A stretch of 47,530 nt of DNA from an alpha proteobacterium MED-G10. Lineage in GTDB: Bacteria; Pseudomonadota; Alphaproteobacteria; Methylaequorales; Methylaequoraceae. The notes under the pieces were generated by a model. It was not told the origin of the DNA. It did no database searches and saw nothing but the letters and a program-made list of their open reading frames with translations. The DNA lies in assembly GCA_002457065.1 (NCBI GenBank), contig NTKR01000004.1:1-47530 (forward strand), in the 5' to 3' direction. The position numbers and the translations under genes are program-made. Shown here in pieces: positions 39,487 to 46,256 of the stretch (positions are counted from its first letter, which is position 1; each line of letters starts with the position of its first letter).

Positions 39487-40101
39487 TTATTTTTTTTCCT
39501 TTCCTTCACTCAAATTTGGTCTTTCAGAAACAACCTTGTCAATAATTCCAATTTTTTTTGCATCATCAGCACTCATAAAATTGTCTCTGTCCATCATTTT
39601 TTCAATATAACTTAAGGTCTGTCCTGTATGCTTCTCATAAATCTTATTTAAATTCCTTCTCAGATTAATTATTTCTTTCGCATGAATTTCTATATCTGTA
39701 GCCTGGCCTTGGACCCCACCTGAAGGTTGATGAGTCATAATCCTGCAATGTGGAAGACAATATCTTTTTCCTTTAGTTCCAGATGCAAGCAATAAAGACC
39801 CCATACTTGCCGCTTGACCAACACAAACTGTTGAAATATCAGGGCGTATGTATTGAATTGTATCATAAATAGCAAGTCCTGATGAAACAACTCCACCAGG
39901 AGAATTTATGTAAATAAAGATGTCTTTTTTTGGATCCTCAGATTCTAAAAACAGGAGTTGAGCACAAATTAAGCTTGCAACAGCATCATTAACTTCTCCT
40001 GTTAAAAAAATAATTCTTTCTTTTAACAAGCGTGAAAATATATCATAAGATCTTTCACCTCTATTTGTTTGTTCTACAACCATTGGGATTAATGAACTCA
40101 T
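39487..40101 (-). CDS. clpP: ATP-dependent Clp protease proteolytic subunit
   Basis: ClpP forms the tetradecameric proteolytic chamber that works with ClpX. The catalytic Ser99 is in [14 protein letters not shown] and His124 in [10 protein letters not shown]; the acidic third residue lies in the following helix region. The N-terminus [22 protein letters not shown] is typical. Length 204 fits. Its ATG overlaps the tig stop by 4 nt, so folding and degradation factors are made together. Confidence 0.97.
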   Translation of the reverse strand: MSSLIPMVVEQTNRGERSYDIFSRLLKERIIFLTGEVNDAVASLICAQLLFLESEDPKKDIFIYINSPGGVVSSGLAIYDTIQYIRPDISTVCVGQAASMGSLLLASGTKGKRYCLPHCRIMTHQPSGGVQGQATDIEIHAKEIINLRRNLNKIYEKHTGQTLSYIEKMMDRDNFMSADDAKKIGIIDKVVSERPNLSEGKEKK

Positions 40102-41420
40102 TTGATCTCTCCTTTTTTGTTTTTAGAAATTTGGGAATTTTCTTCTTTTAAAAAATCTGATTTAAATAGCTCTTCAATAGTACACTTTTTTTCTGTTTTT
40201 TTACAACTATTAACAACAAAATTCATCACTTTCTCTTCAAGTGCAATACCTCTAAGATTATTCATCATAGCCGGGTTATTTTTATAAAACTCAACGACTT
40301 TCTGCTCCTGACCAGGATACTTTTTTGCCTCGTCAACAACTGCTTTTGTTAAATCAGCATCTTCAACAACTATTTTATTAACCTCAGAGACTGAATTGAT
40401 AATTATGCCTAACTTGACTCTTCTTTTGGCAAGATTTTCTATTTCTTTAGCTTTTTTATCCTTAGCATTTGATTTTAAGAAATTAATCTCCTCTTCGACC
40501 ATTTTTGAAGGTAATTCAAAATCAGTTGCTCGTAGCAGTAATTCTGTTGCTTGTCGTCTCATTTTTAGTGATGATAAATTCTGGAAATCTGCCTTTATTT
40601 TCTCCTCAATTTTTTTCTTTAAATCATCTAGATTCTTTTCACCCAGCTCTTTTGCTAGCTGTTCATCAATTGGAACATTTTTAACTCTTTCTTGAATATC
40701 TTTTATGTTTAATTTAAAGACTGCTTTCTTATTTGCTAATTTTTTTTCGCGATAATCATTTGGAAAGGTTACTTTTATATTCTTTTCTTCGCCAACTTTA
40801 AGGCCTACCATTTGCTCTTCATATCCTGGAATATATTTATTTGAACCCAAGACTACCGTTTCATCTTTTCCTTTTCCACTATCAAAAGCTTTATCATCAA
40901 TTTTGCCTTCATAATCAAAAAGGACCAAATCTCCATTTTTTGCAGTTCTTTTGGTTTTCAATGGAATAAATCTTTCATGTCTTTTGGCCAAATCATCAAG
41001 TGTATTCTTTATATCTTCATCTCTGATTTGTAAATTAGACTTCTCTATTGAAATTTTCTTCAAATCTATTTCTTTTAAGTCTGGCATTTTTTGGATTGAT
41101 ACATTTAGAGTAAGATCATTCCCTTCTTCATAGTTATCAATTTTAACAGAAGGTTGTACAGATGGTCTTATTTTTTTCTTTATGAATGCCTCCTGTAAAT
41201 TTTCATTAATTACTGTATCAATTACTTCTGAGACAACTGATTTAGAAAATCTTTTTTTTATGATATTATCTGGAACTTTTCCTGGCCTAAAGCCTGGAAG
41301 TTTAAGGTTTTTACTTATCTCACTGTATTTTTCGTTTAACTTGCCATTAATTGAGGAAGATGGAATTACAACCTTCCATTCTATATCTAAGTTTTTATTT
41401 TTTTTTTCTTCAATCTTCAT
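40098..41420 (-). CDS. tig: Trigger factor
   Basis: Trigger factor is the ribosome-bound chaperone for nascent chains. The ribosome-binding loop is in [18 protein letters not shown] (about residues 40-57). The FKBP-like domain has [33 protein letters not shown] and [15 protein letters not shown], followed by the long helical C-terminal arms. Length 440 is normal. The ATG is 10 nt after the 3' end of tRNA-Leu; its Shine-Dalgarno AAGGA begins on the last base of the tRNA CCA, so mRNA release depends on tRNA processing if they share a transcript. Confidence 0.96.
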   Translation of the reverse strand: MKIEEKKNKNLDIEWKVVIPSSSINGKLNEKYSEISKNLKLPGFRPGKVPDNIIKKRFSKSVVSEVIDTVINENLQEAFIKKKIRPSVQPSVKIDNYEEGNDLTLNVSIQKMPDLKEIDLKKISIEKSNLQIRDEDIKNTLDDLAKRHERFIPLKTKRTAKNGDLVLFDYEGKIDDKAFDSGKGKDETVVLGSNKYIPGYEEQMVGLKVGEEKNIKVTFPNDYREKKLANKKAVFKLNIKDIQERVKNVPIDEQLAKELGEKNLDDLKKKIEEKIKADFQNLSSLKMRRQATELLLRATDFELPSKMVEEEINFLKSNAKDKKAKEIENLAKRRVKLGIIINSVSEVNKIVVEDADLTKAVVDEAKKYPGQEQKVVEFYKNNPAMMNNLRGIALEEKVMNFVVNSCKKTEKKCTIEELFKSDFLKEENSQISKNKKGEIK

Positions 41421-41430
41421 ATTTTATCCT

Positions 41431-41515
41431 TGGTACGGGCGGAGGGACTTGAACCCACACGACAAAAGTCACTGGTACCTAAAACCAGCGCGTCTACCAA
41501 TTCCGCCACGCCCGC
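41431..41515 (-). tRNA. tRNA-Leu (TAG)
   Basis: An 85-nt class II tRNA with a long variable arm and encoded CCA on the minus strand. The acceptor is GCGGGCG with CGCCCGT (first pair G-U), discriminator A. The anticodon stem-loop is CTGGT-TTTAGGT-ACCAG with anticodon TAG; the T arm contains GTTCAAGTC. It sits between nnr and tig on the same strand, with its CCA ending 10 nt before the tig ATG. Confidence 0.97.
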
Positions 41516-41559
41516 AGAACTAATATTAAAAAACAACATTATCTAAATTAAATCAATTA

Positions 41560-42945
41560 TTATTTTTTTAATTTTAGCAAAATTTTAGATACAGAACTTA
41601 TAAAATCCTCGGCTATAAAATTTTTTTTAATTTGAGATAATTCCCCTAGAATATAGACTCCTGCCAAAATAGCTTTTCTGAAATTCATTTTTTGCGCAAT
41701 TAATCCAGAAATTAATCCACAAAGAATATCTCCTGTTCCGGCAGTCGCAAGCCTTTCGGTAGCATTGTGATTAATCCATAGATTTTCACCTTTGAAACAC
41801 ACTACGGTATCATTTCCCTTGTAAACAATTGAATTATTTATCAATCTAGATGCTTTTATACAATTTTGTAATTTTGATTCTTCGCTTTCGTTGAATAATC
41901 TATTAAATTCACCCTTATGTGGGGTAAGAACAATATTTTTTTTTTTTTTAATTATTTGATAAAACAATTTTCTTTCATCTTTAAAAATACTTATAGCATC
42001 AGCATCAATCACTATTGGGCCTTTAAATACTTCTAAGAAGAAAATAATTTCTTTTTTATCAAAGTTCTTCCCTAGCCCTGGCCCAAGAACCAACACATCT
42101 TTTTTTTTCAACAAATCCTTAGTTATTTCTTGAACAATCGTCCCAACTTCAACGCCATTATAATATTTTAAATAATTTTTGCTCACACCAATTGTAGATA
42201 AACCGCATCCTATTTTTCTAGAAACAAGTGCAACAATCCTTGATGCTCCTGACATCTTCCCACCTATAACCAAAACATGTCCTCTATCATATTTGTTACA
42301 ATCAGATTTAAAGTCAGGTAAAAAATTACACACTTTTGAGTCAATTAAATTTACATTAGGTTTTAATTTTTTTGGTACCTTTAGATTAAGTTTAATAATT
42401 TTTTTTTCACCTGACTGTATTTTTCCTGGTAAAAGAAAATGGGCCGGTTTGTAAAACCCCATACACAATGTAAGATTGGCTTTAACTGATATTCCTAGAA
42501 TTTGTCCAGTATCACATTTTGTTCCGCTTGGAAGGTCAATTGCAATTATGTACTTTTTGGAGTTATTTATTTTCTCAATTATTTTTTTTAAATTGCCATT
42601 TATCTGTCTGTTTAGACCTGTACCAAAAATACAATCCACTAAAACTTGATATCTACATAATAAATTTACAAATTTTCTTTCGTCTTGTTTGAATGTCTTA
42701 GAAAGTTGGTAAATATCACACTCTATTTTTTTTTTTTTTAAATATTGAGCGGCAATAACTCCATCCATTCCATTATTTCCTGCTCCACATATAAATAAAA
42801 TCTTTTGTTGTTTAAAATTTTTATATAAAAATTTACCAATTTCAGTGCCTGCGAAATATATTAATTTTTTGTGTGAGTTTTTAACAATAAAATTGTTTTC
42901 AGCTTTTAAAACTTGTTGTAAAGTAAGAATTTTATTAAGACTCAT
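41560..42945 (-). CDS. nnr: Bifunctional NAD(P)HX epimerase / ADP-dependent dehydratase
   Basis: This two-domain enzyme repairs hydrated NAD(P)H. The N-terminal YjeF_N epimerase (residues 1-200) has ILFICGAGNNGMDGVIAA and VDCIFGTGLNR with IAIDLPSGTKCDTG. The C-terminal ribokinase-like dehydratase has GHVLVIGGKMSGASRI, VLTPHKGEFNRLF and the nucleotide motif ATAGTGDILCGLISG. Length 461 is slightly short of the usual 490-500. Two runs of fourteen A in the coding strand (at 42739-42726 and 41949-41936) encode poly-lysine stretches and are slippage-prone. Its ATG is only 10 nt from the ATG of the divergent secreted protein, so its promoter must lie inside that gene or the transcript is leaderless. 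Confidence 0.93.
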   Translation of the reverse strand: MSLNKILTLQQVLKAENNFIVKNSHKKLIYFAGTEIGKFLYKNFKQQKILFICGAGNNGMDGVIAAQYLKKKKIECDIYQLSKTFKQDERKFVNLLCRYQVLVDCIFGTGLNRQINGNLKKIIEKINNSKKYIIAIDLPSGTKCDTGQILGISVKANLTLCMGFYKPAHFLLPGKIQSGEKKIIKLNLKVPKKLKPNVNLIDSKVCNFLPDFKSDCNKYDRGHVLVIGGKMSGASRIVALVSRKIGCGLSTIGVSKNYLKYYNGVEVGTIVQEITKDLLKKKDVLVLGPGLGKNFDKKEIIFFLEVFKGPIVIDADAISIFKDERKLFYQIIKKKKNIVLTPHKGEFNRLFNESEESKLQNCIKASRLINNSIVYKGNDTVVCFKGENLWINHNATERLATAGTGDILCGLISGLIAQKMNFRKAILAGVYILGELSQIKKNFIAEDFISSVSKILLKLKK

Positions 42946-42955
42946 TTTGATAATT

Positions 42956-43435
42956 ATGCATTTTTTTTTACTATTTTATATTTTTTTTTTTCAAACACTT
43001 GCAGCCGAAGATTTAAAAATTAAGTCAATAATTACCTTGAATGATAAAGTTCCTAGCGAATGTGGTTTAAGCTTCGAAACTTCAAAAACAGCGACAAAAA
43101 TTTTAATTAAAAAAACAAAGGAAGGAACAACAACATTTTTCTCAATTGATTCAAAAGGTGAAATTTTAAAAAAAGCTAATGTAAGGACATACAGTCAAGA
43201 TCTAAATAAACTTTTATCTTTCAAAACCTTAGATTCTCAAAATATTTCAATTGAAAAGAAAACGGATGAGGACCAAACAACAGCTTTCTTTCAAGAACTT
43301 TTGATTGGTGGAGGCACACTAGAAATTAATGATAAAAAAATTGAAATCAAAGGACCAGTTGATTCTAAAGTCAGGTTAGAGTATCTTTTCTGCACAGGTG
43401 AAATGTTTTTACCTAATTACGAAACTAACAAATGA
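42956..43435 (+). CDS. Small secreted protein of unknown function
   Basis: I do not recognise this 159-residue protein. The ATG at 42956 begins MHFFLLFYIFFFQTLAAED, a signal peptide with likely cleavage after LAA. The mature part is lysine/threonine-rich and predicted mostly beta, with two cysteines (PSECGLSF and LFCTGEMF) that could form one disulfide. An in-frame ATG at 42845 would place the hydrophobic segment internally and run antisense through nnr, so I reject it. The stop overlaps the bioB ATG (ATGA), indicating a shared transcript and coupled translation. A link to biotin synthesis is suggested only by position. Confidence 0.75.
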   Translation: MHFFLLFYIFFFQTLAAEDLKIKSIITLNDKVPSECGLSFETSKTATKILIKKTKEGTTTFFSIDSKGEILKKANVRTYSQDLNKLLSFKTLDSQNISIEKKTDEDQTTAFFQELLIGGGTLEINDKKIEIKGPVDSKVRLEYLFCTGEMFLPNYETNK

Positions 43436-44388
43436 AATATACAAAAGAAAATATACTTGAAATTTTAAATCTTCCTTTAAGTGACTTAATTTATAAATCT
43501 CAAAAAATTCACAGAGAGCACTTTAAAAAAAATGATGTTCAGCTCGCATCACTTGTTTCTATCAAAACTGGAAGTTGTCCAGAAGACTGCAAATATTGTC
43601 CTCAATCAGCTCATTTCAATGTTGATCTAAAAAAAGAAAAATTAATTGATTTTGATGAATTAAAAAAAGCAGCACATAAAGCAAAAGAAAATGGAGCAAA
43701 TAGATTTTGTATGGGCGCTGCTTGGAAAAAATTAAACGACGGAACACAATTAAATGCTGTTTTGGAAATGGTAAAAGAGGTTAAGTCCATTGGACTAGAG
43801 GCTTGTGTAACATTAGGTTCAATAAGCTTAGAGCAAGCCAAAAAACTAAAAGAAGCTGGCCTAGATGCTTATAACCATAATATTGATACTTCCCCAGATT
43901 TTTATAAAAAAATTATTACTACAAGAACTTTTAGTCAAAGACTTGAAACAATTCAAAATGTAAGTGAAGCCGGAATCAGTGTTTGTTCAGGCGGGATTCT
44001 TGGAATGGGGGAAACATGGGAAGATAGGGCTGAAATGCTAGAAGTTTTAGTGAATTTGGACCCTCAGCCTGAAAGTGTACCTTTAAATGCTCTTGTTCCT
44101 GTTAAAGGAACTCCTCTTGAAAACCAAACTCCCATACAGCCCTTAGAGATGGTCAGAATGGTTGCAACAACAAGAATTTTAATTCCCAAAGCTAGAGTTA
44201 GACTGTCAGCCGGAAGAAAAAACTTTTCAACAGAGGCACAACTGCTATGTCTGATTGCAGGTGCGAATTCTATTTTCTATGGTGACTCACTGCTCACCAC
44301 AAAGAATAATGAAATGGAAGATGATAGAAAATTAATTTCACAATTTTCTAAAAAAGATCTCCTAAAGTCTAATAACTCTCATTTATAA
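43432..44388 (+). CDS. bioB: Biotin synthase
   Basis: BioB is a radical SAM enzyme that inserts sulfur into dethiobiotin. The SAM cluster motif CPEDCKYCPQS holds Cys49, Cys53 and Cys56. YNHNIDTSPDFY, GGILGMGETWEDRAEML and the Arg-containing RVRLSAGRKNF near the [2Fe-2S] site are all present. Length 318 is normal. It stands alone without bioA, bioD or bioF nearby. Its product is used by the ligase encoded at 18.7-19.4 kb. It overlaps the preceding secreted-protein gene by 4 nt, which may control its translation. Confidence 0.97.
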   Translation: MKYTKENILEILNLPLSDLIYKSQKIHREHFKKNDVQLASLVSIKTGSCPEDCKYCPQSAHFNVDLKKEKLIDFDELKKAAHKAKENGANRFCMGAAWKKLNDGTQLNAVLEMVKEVKSIGLEACVTLGSISLEQAKKLKEAGLDAYNHNIDTSPDFYKKIITTRTFSQRLETIQNVSEAGISVCSGGILGMGETWEDRAEMLEVLVNLDPQPESVPLNALVPVKGTPLENQTPIQPLEMVRMVATTRILIPKARVRLSAGRKNFSTEAQLLCLIAGANSIFYGDSLLTTKNNEMEDDRKLISQFSKKDLLKSNNSHL

Positions 44389-44463
44389 AACCTTTTAATC
44401 GAAACTGGTCCGAATTTTGCAAATTACTATTGCAGTTAATTTTATATTTACAATATAAGAAAA

Positions 44464-44649
44464 ATGTCGACATTTTTTGAAAATATTAACAAAAATAGCG
44501 TTCAATTGGATGTGTTACACGGTTGGGATGTCAATGCAAAAGCTTGGTATATTGACATCAAAATGACGGGGTTCTCTGGCAGTAACATAAGAGAACTTTT
44601 TACCTCTGAAAAAAATTACAAGAATACACTTAAAAACTTTCTGGTTTAA
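44464..44649 (+). CDS. Hypothetical 61-residue protein
   Basis: An open frame between bioB and trmL on their strand, starting MSTFFENINKNSVQLDVLHG. The composition looks protein-like: two Trp, an amphipathic beta-rich first half (WDVNAKAWYIDIKMTGFSG) and a basic helical end. No signal peptide or membrane helix is seen, and I recognise no family; it lacks the residues of the KTSC family that came to mind. It starts 75 nt after bioB, and trmL starts 23 nt after its stop. No good Shine-Dalgarno is seen, though AT-rich -10-like elements (TATATT, TATAAG) lie just upstream. Confidence 0.5.
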   Translation: MSTFFENINKNSVQLDVLHGWDVNAKAWYIDIKMTGFSGSNIRELFTSEKNYKNTLKNFLV

Positions 44650-44672
44650 ATTTTATAATGCTATAAGAACGT

Positions 44673-45143
44673 ATGGCTGTAACGTTCCAGGTTGTACTTT
44701 TTAATCCTCAGATCCCACCAAATACAGGAAATGTTCTTAGAATTTGTGCTAATACCGGATCAAATCTTCATATTATAAAACCTATAGGATTCTCCCTAAA
44801 TGAAAAATCAATGAGAAGAGCCGGTTTAGATTACTACTCAAGTGTTAAGATGTACGTCTATGATAATCTTAATGATTTCCTAAGTAAAAATAATTTTAAA
44901 AATATCTATCTTATAACAAAATTTGGAAAAAAACGGTATGATGAAGTTAATTATAAAAGAAATGATTATCTTATGTTTGGTTCAGAAATTAATGGTTTAT
45001 CAGAAGAGGTTTACAAAAAATTAAATAAATCCACAAGAATTTTTATTCCTATGTATCCAAAAAATAGGAGTATAAATCTAGCTAATGCTGTATCAATATG
45101 CGTTTATGAAGCGTGGAAGCAAATCAACTTCTCAACTTTTTAA
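44673..45143 (+). CDS. trmL: tRNA (cytidine(34)-2'-O)-methyltransferase
   Basis: TrmL is a SPOUT-class enzyme that 2'-O-methylates position 34 of certain tRNA-Leu species, stabilising wobble decoding. The protein is 156 residues, the minimal SPOUT length. Motif 1 is LFNPQIPPNTGNVLRI; RRAGLDYYSSV and the knot region MFGSEINGLSEEVY and IPMYPKNRSINLANAVSICVYEAW are complete. It overlaps the convergent methyltransferase gene by 12 nt at the 3' end, leaving no room for a separate terminator. tRNA-Leu(TAG) is encoded in this window, but E. coli TrmL prefers the CAA and UAA isoacceptors. Confidence 0.94.
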   Translation: MAVTFQVVLFNPQIPPNTGNVLRICANTGSNLHIIKPIGFSLNEKSMRRAGLDYYSSVKMYVYDNLNDFLSKNNFKNIYLITKFGKKRYDEVNYKRNDYLMFGSEINGLSEEVYKKLNKSTRIFIPMYPKNRSINLANAVSICVYEAWKQINFSTF

Positions 45144-45767
45144 AATCACAAAATAAATGTCTCTTGGTGTATCTTCAAAATAAAAAGACTTTACGTTTTT
45201 GAATAAATCCATAAGTTTCTTTTGCATTAAATCTTTATTTACGTAATAAATTGAATTTACTATTTCAGAATACTTAGCCTGTTGAAGACTAAAAATCATC
45301 CCTTTATCTGATTTCTGAAAACATTTTGTAAGATTATATTCTAAATATTTCTCCCAAAGTTTTAAATTTTCATATACGGCAAAATTGTAAGTGCCATTCA
45401 TAATGGAAAAATCACAAACTTCACTTGGAGAATCAGAAACAAAAAAATTAATGTTTTTATGTTTTTTCTTACATAACTCAATAAACTGTTTATTTATATC
45501 ATAACCGTCATAATGAAATTTTACCTTTAATTCTTTTTGAAGGTAAGTTAATAAGTCTCCATAACCACAACCAACGTCAGCTATCTTTATTGCTTTTTGG
45601 TCAATATTCTCCTCAATTAGCTTAGTTATAATTTTAAATCTTTTAAATTGTGAATCTTTTGAGTTCCAAAACAAGCCCCTAGGAGTGTATCCAAATCTTT
45701 TAACATTTCTGTTATAGATATTTGTTAATAGAAAATTAAACGAATGAAATAAAAAATTATTAAGCAT
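45132..45767 (-). CDS. Class I SAM-dependent methyltransferase, substrate unknown
   Basis: A 211-residue protein with a Rossmann-type SAM site: motif I IADVGCGYGDLLTYL (about residues 66-80) and the acidic end of strand two in YDGYDINKQFIEL. The N-terminal FGYTPRGLFWNSKDSQFKRF is conserved-looking and aromatic. The end FYFEDTPRDIYFVILKS resembles the last strands of the fold. I cannot assign a substrate. The start is the ATG at 45767; a TTG just before it is possible. It is transcribed away from the small-protein cluster and runs 12 nt into the end of trmL. Confidence 0.8.
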   Translation of the reverse strand: MLNNFLFHSFNFLLTNIYNRNVKRFGYTPRGLFWNSKDSQFKRFKIITKLIEENIDQKAIKIADVGCGYGDLLTYLQKELKVKFHYDGYDINKQFIELCKKKHKNINFFVSDSPSEVCDFSIMNGTYNFAVYENLKLWEKYLEYNLTKCFQKSDKGMIFSLQQAKYSEIVNSIYYVNKDLMQKKLMDLFKNVKSFYFEDTPRDIYFVILKS

Positions 45768-45857
45768 CAAAAAAAAATTAATTTTAAATGTTAGATGTTG
45801 ATCTATACTATTATTATATTATTTAGTTAATATATTAATTTTATTGGAACAAAAACT

Positions 45858-46016
45858 ATGAAGATAATTAAAGGAACAATCTTAGGAGGAATCACCCTAG
45901 GTTTTGGGCTGCTCACTTTGGGAACAGCTTTTTTTGTATGTAAAAATAAAGAAAAAATAACAAGTAAGTTAAAAAGTCTTCAGTTTAGAGAAAATAAAAG
46001 TGCTTCCAGAAAATAA
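45858..46016 (+). CDS. Tiny single-pass membrane protein, unknown
   Basis: A 52-residue open frame starting MKIIKGTILGGITLGFGLLT. A glycine-rich hydrophobic helix (about residues 6-28) ends at CKNK and is followed by a basic, Ser/Lys-rich tail with ITSKLKSLQFRENKSASRK. This could be a lone membrane helix or an uncleaved signal. The stop is followed within 1 nt by a TTGACT promoter-like box. No family recognised. No strong Shine-Dalgarno is visible; the 85 nt upstream are nearly all A/T. Confidence 0.55.
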   Translation: MKIIKGTILGGITLGFGLLTLGTAFFVCKNKEKITSKLKSLQFRENKSASRK

Positions 46017-46017
46017 C

Positions 46018-46045
46018 TTGACTTAAACAATCACATTACTATTTA
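46018..46045 (+). promoter_or_regulatory. Candidate promoter for the small secreted peptide
   Basis: TTGACT (46018-46023), 16-nt spacer and TATTTA (46040-46045). The -35 is strong, the -10 weak. It lies between two small genes, with GGAG and an ATG following at 46068. Confidence 0.35.
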
Positions 46046-46067
46046 AATATTAACAATAGGAGTAAAA

Positions 46068-46220
46068 ATGCTTAAAATACTTTCAATACTATCAGTTTTC
46101 TTTATGTTCGGAGCATCATCTTTTGATGCCAACGCAAATCATTGCGGCGGTGGACATAAGGAAATTAAAGATTCTAAAGATTCTTCAGAAGAAGATTCTA
46201 AAGAAGCTAAATCTAATTAA
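46068..46220 (+). CDS. Small secreted charged peptide, unknown
   Basis: A 50-residue frame with AGGAG 6-7 nt before the ATG. The signal peptide MLKILSILSVFFMFGASSF ends in DANA, giving a mature peptide of about 28 residues that begins NHCGGGHKE and continues as a Lys/Glu/Ser-rich tail (DSKDSSEEDSKEAKSN). The HCGGGH group could bind a metal ion such as copper, zinc or nickel; this is inference. It is followed by a perfect inverted repeat and the photolyase-like gene. No family recognised. Confidence 0.65.
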   Translation: MLKILSILSVFFMFGASSFDANANHCGGGHKEIKDSKDSSEEDSKEAKSN

Positions 46221-46225
46221 TGATT

Positions 46226-46249
46226 ATGCAGAGATTTATATCTCTGCAT
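46226..46249 (+). repeat. Perfect 10-bp inverted repeat (hairpin)
   Basis: ATGCAGAGAT, loop TTAT, ATCTCTGCAT, fully complementary. It lies between the secreted peptide stop and the photolyase-like ATG, 7 nt before the latter. There is no T tract after it, so it is not a standard terminator. It could be an RNA-processing or stabilising hairpin, limit ribosome access to the next gene, or be a palindromic protein site. Confidence 0.7.
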
Positions 46250-46256
46250 CATCAAT

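Noticed and set aside
42845-42955. Upstream in-frame extension (37 codons) of the secreted protein before bioB
   Set aside because: It lies antisense to the start of nnr, would bury the signal peptide inside the protein, and has no ribosome site; the ATG at 42956 gives a normal signal peptide.
44417-44435. TTGCAA/TTGCAG hairpin after bioB as a terminator
   Set aside because: The stem is only 6 bp with one G-U and a 7-nt loop; the following sequence is T-rich but so is everything here. Too weak to call.
44464-44649. Assigning the 61-residue frame to the KTSC family
   Set aside because: The Lys-Thr-Ser-Cys type residues of that family are not present.
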